NCBI RefSeq assembly: GCF_006715635.1 | Contig: NZ_VFNP01000002.1 | Location: 2,108,001 to 2,172,000, forward strand | Direction of reading: 5' to 3' | DNA from: Streptomyces sp. SLBN-118 | GTDB lineage: Bacteria > Actinomycetota > Actinomycetes > Streptomycetales > Streptomycetaceae | Length of the DNA stretch: 64,000 nucleotides | Made by a program: the position numbers and the translations under genes | Notes under the pieces: model-generated | Database searches by the model: none | Told to the model about the DNA's origin: nothing | The model's input: only the letters and a program-made list of their open reading frames with translations | Shown here: positions 52,342 through 61,700 of the stretch, piece by piece | Numbering within the stretch: position 1 is the stretch's first letter | Layout: every line of letters starts with the position of its first letter

Positions 52342-54048
52342 CTATCGGGTGGTGGCCAGTCGGACGGGCAGGGCGGAGAACAGCCGGCCGGTCTCCCGCA
52401 GCGCCACGACGGCGTCGAGCGCCGGCGTCAGTACGGCCCCGTGGTGGCGGGGGTCCACGCCGTCGGCCCGCGCGAGCAGATAGCCGAGCGTCGCGCCCAG
52501 CCAGCCGGCGGAGCCGGGCTGCGTGCCGTACAGCGAGCGGTCCCGGTTGGCCCACCACAGATGGACGCAGGACGCGGCGGCGTGCAGCCAGGCATACCGC
52601 TCGGCGGCGTCGACCAGCGCGTTCGGGTCGGCGCCGCGCTCACGTGCGGCCCGGGTCAGATCGCCGAGCCCGGCCACGGCCCGGGCAAGCTGCCCGACCA
52701 GCTCGACGACGGGGGCCGCGCTCTCGTCGTCGCCCAGGGCGTCGGCCACGTCGGTGGCGACGTCCGGGAGTCCGGCGAGCACGGGGTCGACGCCCCGGGC
52801 GAACATGTCGAGCCTGGCGGGTTCGTACGCGGGCAGATCGGCGTCGAGGCCGTAGACGGCGGCCACGGCCGCCGGGTCCGGCTCCGCCGCGCCCTCCGTC
52901 AGCGTGGGCAACTGGCCCGCGAAGGAACGGAGGTTGGCCAGGGTGCTCGCGTCGATGACCCGGACGACCGCCGAGTCCCGCTGAAGCTTCTGGAACAGGC
53001 CCGCCCCCCGCTCGCCCTCACGCAGGACCGAGCGAGTGGCGAGCACTGTGCCGCAGCGGCGGATGAGCTCGTCGGTAGCCTCCGCCACTACGTGTTTGGC
53101 GGCCAGCGCCCAGACGCTGAAAGCCTCGGGCACCACATGGACGCCGCGGGCCGCGGTCAGCGCCACCGTGTCGGCGGCCAGCAACGCCGCGGCGGCGACG
53201 GCCAGTTCACGCCGGGGGTGCGGCGATTCGGTGAGGACGGTACGGCCGATCCTGCGGGTCGTGGCGAAGTCCAGCGCGAGCCGTACCGCGGTGTCCGCGA
53301 TGCCCAGGCTGCCCGCCATGCTCATCAGCCGGACGGCCTGCTGGGCCTTGACGGCCGCCTCCAGCCCCTCGCCCTCCTTGCCGACCAGTGCCTTCTCGGG
53401 CACCGTCAGGCCGTTGAAACGCAAGCAGGCCATGTCGATGCCGCGCATACCGCCGGTTCGGACCGCGGGAGTGCGCTCCAGCTGCCCGTCGGGGACGTCC
53501 GCAAGATCGAGGAGGACCGCAGAGAAGGCGCCGGGGCCGCGCTCGCCGGTGCGGGCGATCACGTACACCGCCTCGCAGCTCATACCGAGGCCGACCATCC
53601 ACTTCTCGCCGGTCAGTTCGCCTTCCGGGCTCAGCCGGACCTCGTTGGTGAGCAGATCGCTGCCGTGCTCCGCCTCGGTGAGCGCGAAGGCCACGGCCCC
53701 GCCGCGGGTCAGGATCTCGGCGGCCCGGCTCTGCTGCTCCGGTGTGCCGTGCAGTTGCAGACAGGTCGCGGCGATGATGCTGAACATCGTGCCGGGCATG
53801 ATGTTGACGTCCCGGCGGGCCGCCGACCGTACGAGGGTCAGGCTGCGGTCGAAGGACTGCAGCTCACCGCCCCACTCCTTGGGCAGGTAGTTCAGGTGGA
53901 ACCCGGCCCGGCGCAGCTCGTCGCAGAGCGCGGTGGGGAACTCGTCGCGCTCGTCACGCTCGACGGCTGCGGCGAAGCCGTACGGATTGGTGTTGTCGCC
54001 GGGGTCGCCGAGCAGCGCCTCCAGCTCGTCCGGCGTGAGCAGGGTCAT
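52342..54048 (-). CDS. Acyl-CoA dehydrogenase 2 of the lipid-synthase operon
   Basis: 568 residues. The ATG at 54048 overlaps the enoyl-reductase stop (ATGA). Related to dehydrogenase 1 with the same extended layout: FALTEAEHGSDLLTNEVRL (~121-139), GEKWMVGLGMSCEAVYVIARTGERG, GMRGIDMACLRFNGLTVP. At the active-site loop it reads VVRVIDASTLANLRS, so Asp366 replaces the usual catalytic glutamate, as in its neighbour. The two proteins may form a heteromer, as other paired FadE proteins do (inference). Confidence 0.85.
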   Translation of the reverse strand: MTLLTPDELEALLGDPGDNTNPYGFAAAVERDERDEFPTALCDELRRAGFHLNYLPKEWGGELQSFDRSLTLVRSAARRDVNIMPGTMFSIIAATCLQLHGTPEQQSRAAEILTRGGAVAFALTEAEHGSDLLTNEVRLSPEGELTGEKWMVGLGMSCEAVYVIARTGERGPGAFSAVLLDLADVPDGQLERTPAVRTGGMRGIDMACLRFNGLTVPEKALVGKEGEGLEAAVKAQQAVRLMSMAGSLGIADTAVRLALDFATTRRIGRTVLTESPHPRRELAVAAAALLAADTVALTAARGVHVVPEAFSVWALAAKHVVAEATDELIRRCGTVLATRSVLREGERGAGLFQKLQRDSAVVRVIDASTLANLRSFAGQLPTLTEGAAEPDPAAVAAVYGLDADLPAYEPARLDMFARGVDPVLAGLPDVATDVADALGDDESAAPVVELVGQLARAVAGLGDLTRAARERGADPNALVDAAERYAWLHAAASCVHLWWANRDRSLYGTQPGSAGWLGATLGYLLARADGVDPRHHGAVLTPALDAVVALRETGRLFSALPVRLATTR

Positions 54049-55679
54049 CGCATACCCGCCGGGGAACCGTGGGCCGGGGTCTCCAGCGGCACCGGACGGT
54101 AGTCGCCCGCCGTGGAGGGGATGTGCACACCGGCGCTGCGCAGTTGCGCGAGCCGGGTGTGGAAAGCGGCACCGAGCATCAGGTGGTGGGCCACGTCGGC
54201 GACCCGCCGGTTGCCCGGGGTCTTCAGATAGCTGCCGGTCACCCAGTCGTTGAAGCTGCCCATCGCCGGGCCGCACCAGATCTGGTAGTCCATGGCGCGG
54301 TCCTTGTCGCCGACGACCGCCCAGCGCGAGGACATGCCCAGATACCAGCGGAAGATCAGCGCCATCTTGCGCTTGGGGTTGCCTGCCGCGCGGGTGAGCT
54401 GCTCCGGGTCGCGGCGCTGGAAGTAGCCGACGCACTCCTGCCAGACGTCCTCCAGCGGCCGCCGGAAGATCTGCTGCTCCAGCTTGGCCCGGTCGGGCGC
54501 GGGGATCGCATCGATGCCGTCGTAGGCCTGGTAGATCTGGTACAGCCGACGGGCCCGCATCGGGAAGAGGGTGCCCTTCTTCAGGACCTGGAGGTCCACC
54601 CCCATCTCGAACATGTCGGCGGCCGGGGCCATGTCGACATCGGCGATGCCCGCCTCGGCGAGCATCGCCTTGGACTCGGTGGACGCCCCGGACTCCAGGC
54701 AGGACTGGTTGACCGAGCCGGTGACGACATACGCGGCGCCCATCGCGAAGGTCGCGGCCACCGCGACCGGTGTGCCGAGGCCGCCGCCGGCCCCGACCCT
54801 GATCGGCACGGCGTAGCGGTGCTCGCGCTGGACGGTGTCACGCAGCCGCAGGATCGTCGGCAGCAGCGCGGGCAGCGGGCGCCGGTCGGTGTGGCCGCCC
54901 GAGTCCGCCTCGACGGTGATGTCGTCGGCCAGCGGCACATGGTGGGCAAGTGCCGCCTGGTCGTGGGTGATCAGGCCCAGCTCGAGCAGGGAGCTGACCA
55001 GGGTGGCCGGGGCCGGGCGCATGAAGCGCTCGGCCGTCTCGGCCCGGGAGATCTTGGCGATCAGCCGGTTCTCGGAGACCACCCGGCCGTCCTGGTCGGT
55101 GCGCAGTCCGGCCAGCCGGTAGCGCACGACATGCGGGGTGAGGTCCATGAAGGCGGACGCCTCCACACACCGCACACCGTGCCGCAGGAACAGCTCCACC
55201 GCCTCCCGCTCGAGCCGGTCCTCGCTGGGGCTGTGGATCAGATTGACGGCGTACGGAAGTCCCGGGATCTCGGCGGCGAACCGGCCGAGCGCCTTCTCGA
55301 TCGTCTCGGGGAGCAGCCCGGCCGCGCCGTACGAGGCGAGGAAGCCCTCACGGGCCAGGGCGATCACCATGTCGGCCGAGGCGATCCCGCCCGCCATGGC
55401 GCCCGCCATGTACGGCTGGCGCACCCGGTGTGCGGCCAGGAAGGCGGCCGAACCAAGCCGCTGCGGGGGCAGCGGCTGGGCGGCGGCGAGCAGCGGCAGC
55501 CCCGTCGAGGAGGCGCTGCCGCCGGTCACCGAACCGCCGGAGACGGCACCGATCCCGTCCGGGGTGACGACGATGAAACAGGGCTGGTCCAGGTCTGCCA
55601 GCGCGTTGTAGATCCCGGCCGGGTCGGTGCTGGGGTACCGCTCTCCGGTCCACCGGAGAGGGGTGTCGCGAATATCCAT
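54045..55679 (-). CDS. pfaD: PfaD-type trans-acting enoyl reductase (FMN)
   Basis: 544 residues. 2-nitropropane-dioxygenase/TIM-barrel enoyl reductase of the PfaD family: QPYMAGAMAGGIASADMVIALAREGFLASYGAAGLLPETIE, GVRCVEASAFMDLTPHVVRYRLAGL, ADDITVEADSGGHTDRRPL, IRVGAGGGLGTPVAVAATFAMGAAYVVTGSVNQSCLESG and the C-terminal PKRKMALIFRWYLGMSSRWA. FMN-phosphate-binding Gly-rich turns are in the GAGGGLGTP region. It reduces selected enoyl intermediates of the iterative synthase; skipping reduction leaves double bonds. It lies 28 bases downstream of the KS-CLF-AT-DH-DH gene. Confidence 0.93.
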   Translation of the reverse strand: MDIRDTPLRWTGERYPSTDPAGIYNALADLDQPCFIVVTPDGIGAVSGGSVTGGSASSTGLPLLAAAQPLPPQRLGSAAFLAAHRVRQPYMAGAMAGGIASADMVIALAREGFLASYGAAGLLPETIEKALGRFAAEIPGLPYAVNLIHSPSEDRLEREAVELFLRHGVRCVEASAFMDLTPHVVRYRLAGLRTDQDGRVVSENRLIAKISRAETAERFMRPAPATLVSSLLELGLITHDQAALAHHVPLADDITVEADSGGHTDRRPLPALLPTILRLRDTVQREHRYAVPIRVGAGGGLGTPVAVAATFAMGAAYVVTGSVNQSCLESGASTESKAMLAEAGIADVDMAPAADMFEMGVDLQVLKKGTLFPMRARRLYQIYQAYDGIDAIPAPDRAKLEQQIFRRPLEDVWQECVGYFQRRDPEQLTRAAGNPKRKMALIFRWYLGMSSRWAVVGDKDRAMDYQIWCGPAMGSFNDWVTGSYLKTPGNRRVADVAHHLMLGAAFHTRLAQLRSAGVHIPSTAGDYRPVPLETPAHGSPAGMR

Positions 55680-55707
55680 GGGGAAACGAAGCTCCTTGGG
55701 CTGAGCG

Positions 55708-58700
55708 TCAGGCGCCGGCGGGACGGACCTCGATGGCCACGTCGGTGAGTTCGTAGATGCGCAGGCCCGGCTTCGACAGATCCGCGTCGGCGATGATCAG
55801 CAGGCGGTCCGCCTCGCGCCGGACCTCCTTGATGTGCACGTCGAACTGCAGCTCACGGTCGTGGCGCAGGATCTGGCCGCGGTACTTCCAGGCCATCTCC
55901 ACATCGGTGGCCATCGCGAACCGGGGCTGCTCCATCCCGTCGGCGAGGTTCTGGTCGATCACGAAGAGGCGCATGGCCTGGAGGATCGCCTCGACGCCGA
56001 GCGAGCCGGGCATCACCGGGTCGCGGTGGAAGTGGCAGTCGAAGTACCACTCGTCGGGGCGGATCTCGCGGTACCCGTGCAGATAGCCGTGTCCGTGCCG
56101 GCCGCCCTTGTCGACGACATCGACCCGGTCCACGAGCGCGAACTGGCCGCCGGGAAGGTGCAGATGGCCGCCCGTCGGGTCGGTGAAGGCGGGTGCGCCC
56201 TCGGGGAGTTCGATCCGGCGGATCCGGTCGGCGGGGATCTGCTCGGTCTCGATCCAGGGGGCGACGTACTTCCCGTTGTCCAGGCCCACCTGGTTGGCGA
56301 GGGCCGCGTCGCTGAAGTAGCCGAACAGCGACTCGCCGGTGTAGAAGACCTCGCCGTCGGCGGAGAGTTCGTAGCTGAAGTTCTGCAGGACCGCACCGGA
56401 GACGGCGCTGGTCATCAGCAGCTTGGAGTGGTGGCGGATGGTCTTGCCGCGCAGGTCGATGTCCTTGACCAGGGTCGCCCGGCCGTCCAGGTTGCGGATC
56501 GCGTACTGCTCCTCGGGCCGGGTGAGGGTGGCGCCGAGGTAGTAGCCGAGGAAGATCGCCGCCTGGAGCGAACTCTCCATGTAGACCGCGTTCGGCATGT
56601 GCGGGTGGGAGTTCTGCTCGTAGTACCAGGCGTCGGCCGGGGAGTCGTACTCCGTGACCATCTCCGAGCCGGGGCTCAGATCGCCGCGGGTGCCCTTGAG
56701 GGACATGACGCGGTCGACGAACTGGAAGGCCCCGTTGGGGATGTACGGCGCGCGGCTGTTGCGGTAGACCTCGAACTCCGGTCCCATCGCCATGTCCAGC
56801 CGGCCCTTGGCGGCGTGCGCCAGGTGCAGCTCGTTGATCATCGCCGCCTCGCCGTCACGGTTGCGGCGGCCCAGGAACTTCGGCACACCGCCGGTCTCGG
56901 GACGGTAGGGCGAGCCCTCCTTCTCGCGGACCTGGAGGCCGAGGCCCTTCATCTTGATGACCGGCTTGTCGCCCAGGTAGATCAGCACGTCGGCGATCAC
57001 CGTGGCGCGCGGCAGGAGCGTGAGCTCCATGACCTCGACCTCGTAGCGGATCTCCTCGTGCTGCTGGGTGATCTGGCCGCGGACCTGGACCTCGATCGGG
57101 ACGTCGGTCACGCACTGGAAGCGCGCGTCCGGCAGCGTCAGGTGCATGCCCTGGTGCATCAGGTAGATCTGCAGCAGCTGCACCGCGCCCTCGGCCACCA
57201 GCGAGCCGGCCAGCACGTGGTCGTCCGGGAAGTGGCAGGTGAAGTACCAGGCGTCGGGCGTCAGCTTCTTGATCGCGCTGAGTGTGCCGAGCCCGCGCGG
57301 ACCGGCCTTGCGGTCGATGGTGACCTCGTCGACCATCCGCAGCTTGGCGTCGGGCAGCCGGATCGCCGGGTTGATGCCCGGGTCCTGGGCATGGTCGGGG
57401 CCGAAGACCTCACCGATGCGGCCCTGGGCGAGCAGCTCCAGGTCGCCGGAGGTCAGATGGTTCTTCTCGGTGTACGCGAGCGGTTTGAACCAGCCCTTGG
57501 TGAGCTTCGCCCGCTCGGCCTTCTCCTTCTCGGTGATGACGACACCGAGGGGGGTGTCGAGCTCCGCCTGGCTGAAGAACCCGGCGCAGGCGTCGTGGAG
57601 TTCGAGGATCAGCTCACCGTCGGCGTAGCACTTGTAGCTGAAGAAGAAGAGCGTGGTGTCGCCCTGGTGGACGAAACGGTCGATGGAGATGTCGTAGCGC
57701 AGGGTCTGGCCGACCTGCGGCAGGTTGCCACGGAAGATCAGCGTGCTGTCGAGCAGCCGGTAGACGCGCTCGCCCTTGTTGCGGAAGTCGATGCCGAGGT
57801 AGCTGACGAGCAGCAGGTCGCACTGCCCGGCCTCGACGGTCACGGCCGGCGGCACGCCGCCGTCCACGGCGTACCAGGCGTCCTCGGGGACGTCGTACTC
57901 GGTGGTGATGGTGGCGGGCTTGAACTCGCCGGTCGTACCGCTGAGTTCGGTGACCCGGGTGACGAAGTGGTAGGGAGGTGCGGGCAGCCGGACGCGCTTG
58001 GCGTATCCGTCGATGACGCCGAACTCCGGGCCGAAGACCTTGGCGACGGAGCCGACGGCGAACTCCAGCAGATCCGCCTCGTCCCAGATCACACCCTCCT
58101 TGACCTCGCGGTCCGCGGGTGCGGCGGGCGGGGGCACGGGCGTGCCGGGACCGGACGCGACGGGCTCCGCGGGGCGGGCGGGAGCGGCCGGGGGCAGGGC
58201 CGGGCGTACGGCCTGGTCGGACACGGCCGCCGTCAGAGCCGGCTGCTGTGCGAGGTCCGCGGTACGCGGGGCGGGTGCGGGTGCCGGGGCGGTGGCCGGG
58301 TCGAGGAGCGCCTCCATCCGGCTGAGCGTGGCGCCCTGGAGGATGCGCTGGGTCTCCATCACCACCGAGTGGGTGGCGACCATCTGCCGGCGGATCTCGC
58401 GCACCAGATCGGCGGCAGGGTCCCCGGAGGCGGCGGCCGGGGCAGGGGCGGCCCCGGTCGCGGCAGCCGGTGTCGGCGTGGAGGCAGCCGGTGCGGCGAC
58501 CGGCAGGGCGACCGGCGCCGAGGGCACCGGGCCTGCGGCAGCGGGCTCGGGTGCCCCGGGCGCGGGCGGCGCCCACGGCAGGAAGGAGATCGGGGTGCCG
58601 TCGAAGGCGATGACCTCCGCGTCAGCGAGAGTCGGGTCGGCAGGCATGACGGAGTCCTCCGGCGGTACGGACGGGACGGGCGCGGGCGATACGGGAACAG

Positions 58701-61700
58701 GAGCAGGGGCTGGGACGGGGGCGGACGCGGCGGGTGCCGCCGCGGCGGCCACGGGCCGGGGTGCTTGAACCGGGCCGGCCGCGGGAGGAGTTGCGGCGAT
58801 CCCCCGGGCGACGCGCGCCGGTACGGGGTCACCGCCGCCCACCCGGAACCGGGAGGCCCGGGCGGACCTGGCCGGGGCCCGGTCCGCGTCGGTACCCAGC
58901 AGCGGCGTCAGGTCCAGCTGAACACCGTGGCTGACCAGACGGGCCACGAGCTGGGCGACGGACTTCGTGGCCGGCGCCCCGCGCCGGTCGACCGGCAGCG
59001 CGACATGGGCCGCGTCGCCGAGCGTGTCGTGGATCCAGCGCGAGCAGGTCGCGCTGGGGCCGACCTCCAGGAAGTAACGGAATCCGCGGTCGTGCGCGCC
59101 CTGGATGAGGCGCGGGAAGTCGATCGGGGAGCGCAGAGTGTGGGCGATGCGCCGGGCGATCTCCTTGCGGTCCAGGACGGGCAGCGCCTCGTAGTCGTAG
59201 GCGCTGAACAGCTCCAGATCGCCGAACGAGCCGGTGGGGTAGTCGTTCAGACCGGCCAGGCCGCCGACTTCGGCGTCGACGACCGGGCAGTGCATGACCG
59301 CGTTGACGGGAGAGCGCGCCGCGGGGCAGCCCAGTTCCTTGACCAGTGCCTTGCACTGGGCCGGGTCTCCGGCGATCACGAGCTCGTTGGGGGTGTTGAT
59401 GTGCGTGAGGTGGACCCGGTCGTAGCGCGTCAGCGCGTCCCGCACGGTGTCCGCGTCGGTCAGCAGCACATGGCTGGCCCACACCTCCCCGTCGGGGACG
59501 GACCCGGGCAGGTCCCAGTACGCGCGCACCGTCCGCTTCGCCCCGCACAGCCGGTCCTTGAAGACAGGCGTATCGCTGATCACCTCGTCGCGGCGGCTCT
59601 CGGGCAGCCAGCCCCGGGTGGCGAAGAGCATGCTCGACTCACCCAGGCTGTAGCCGAATCCGCCGTGTGCCCGGACGCCGAGCACATCCCGGACCAGGTC
59701 GGTGTAGAGGATCGCGAAGCTGGTGCCGGTGGCGAGCATGAACGGGATGTCCTCGCCCAGTTCGGCCTCCAGGCCCATCAGTTCGCGCCGCCCGGGAGTG
59801 ACCTGGGTGCGCGGGTAGAGAGCGCGGGAACGAAGGTGCAGTGCAGGCTCGTCGGCCTGGCTCTCGAACCGGTCGAGCAGCCCCGGGAAGGCACGGAAGA
59901 AGTCCCGGCCCAGCCCCGGGTAGGAGTTGAACGCGCCCGGGTAGACCAGGGCGACCTTGCCGTCGGGTCCGATGGGCCGGGCGGTGAAGAAGCTGCCGGC
60001 CGGAGTGGCCCACTCGGCGCCCTCGGCGTTCACGCCGGGCAGATCCCTTGCGGCGAGCTCCAGTTGGGCCCGCAGCTCGCCGCGGTCGCGGCCCACGAAG
60101 ACCGCGCGCAGCTTCCTGCCGACGAGCTCCTTGGCCGCTTCGCGGGCCAGCGCGTACGGGTCGGCGACTTCCAGCAGTTCCAGATGCTGCTCGATCGAGG
60201 CGTGCAGGGCGTCGAAGGAGTCGGCGGCGAGGGGCAGTACGACGGGGCCGCCCGCGCGCTGCCAGTCGCTCGGCGCGACCGTGCCGCGGGTGGCGTCGGC
60301 GGAGAGCACGAGGTGGCCGTGGGCTCCGGAGGCCCCGATGAAGCTGAGCGCCGCGTACCGCCGAGCGTCCTTGGTCTCGCGAAGCCACGGGCGTGACGCG
60401 TCCGGGACGTACAGCGAGGAGGCGGCGAAGTCGTCGGCCAGCTCACCGGCGGGGCGGCTCCAGCCGCTGGTGCCGGGGAGATAGCCGTGGTGCAGACAGA
60501 GCACGGACCGGATGAGTCCGGCCATGGTCGCCGCACAGCCCGCGTCGCCGATCTGCGCCTTGGCGCTGCCGAGGGCAACACTGCCGCCGTCCGCCGGGTA
60601 GACCCGGGCCAGTCCGGCGATCTCGGCCCGGTCCTGGATGTCGGTGCCGCCGGCGTGGGCCTCCAGATAGCCGATGTCCGCGGCGGTGACGCCCGCGGCG
60701 GTCAGTGCTTCTTCGGCCGCGGAGGCCAGGGTCGCCGCGTCGGCCTCGGGCACCGCGCCGTCCACCGGTGCGGCATGCCGGATGGCGACCGAGTCCAGGC
60801 GCGCGTACACCGTCGACTCCCACTCGCCGGGCCGGGTGACGACGACGGCGCCCGCGCCCTCGCCGATACGGCGGCCGCGGCTGCCCTCGCCGAAGGTCAG
60901 CCCCGCCTCCGCGACCACATCGGGCCGCAGCAGCAGGTTCTCCGCCGAGCCCGCCAGGTCGACCGCTCCGACCAGGACCGCCTCGATGCTGCGGTCGAGC
61001 AGCAGCAGCCGTGCGACCTCCAGGGCCTCGGCGGTGCCCGAACCGTCGGACGAGACGGTGAAGGACGGTCCGGTCAGGTTCCACAGCGAGGAGATACGGC
61101 TCGCCATCACGTTGCCGATGAAGCTGAGGACCTCGTTGGCGACGATCGGGTCGACCACCGCGTCGCGGCCGACCGCCGTCACGGCGGCCAGCTGCTCCTC
61201 GTCGATCGCGACTCCGGCCCGCTCGAACTCCTCACGTACGAAGGCCCCGAGCGTGCGGCGGGTCAGCCGCAGATGCGTCATGGGCTCGATCTCCATGGCC
61301 ACCACCACCGCGACCCGGCGCGGTTCGGGAGCCGTCCGGCCCTGGGCGACGGCGCGGCTGAAGCCGGCGTCGTGCAGGGCCTCGTCGGCCACCTTGCTGG
61401 CGAGCGCGTGCTGGAGGTTGTACGTCCGCAGGTCCGACGGCGGGATCTTGAGGTCCACGGGGTCGATGCCGAGCCCGTCCACGAAGGCGCCGTGCGGGAG
61501 CGCGTCGGGCGAGACGCCGGTGCCGTGCTCCAGGGAGCCGCCGCGGGTCTGGTCGAGGCCGCGCCAGCGGCGTTCGGGCAGCGGGCCCAGTGCGTCGCTG
61601 CCCTCGTGGACGGCACGTTCGAAGGCTTCGAGGGAGTCGAAGGAGCCGAAGTGCGCGCCCAGGCCCACCACATCGAGGGCGGGCACGGTGGCTGCGGCCG

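Noticed and set aside
50593..54102. 1169-residue plus-strand open frame across both acyl-CoA dehydrogenases
   Set aside because: Crosses two well-supported minus-strand genes and has no recognisable domain; an antisense artefact of high GC content.
55834..60396. 1520-residue plus-strand open frame opposite the PKS gene
   Set aside because: Antisense of a PKS with all active sites in place on the minus strand; no motif of its own.
61021..61085. Possibility that the second KS domain is catalytically active
   Set aside because: Gly677 occupies the cysteine position and the last catalytic His is Asp; it is a chain-length-factor-type subunit.
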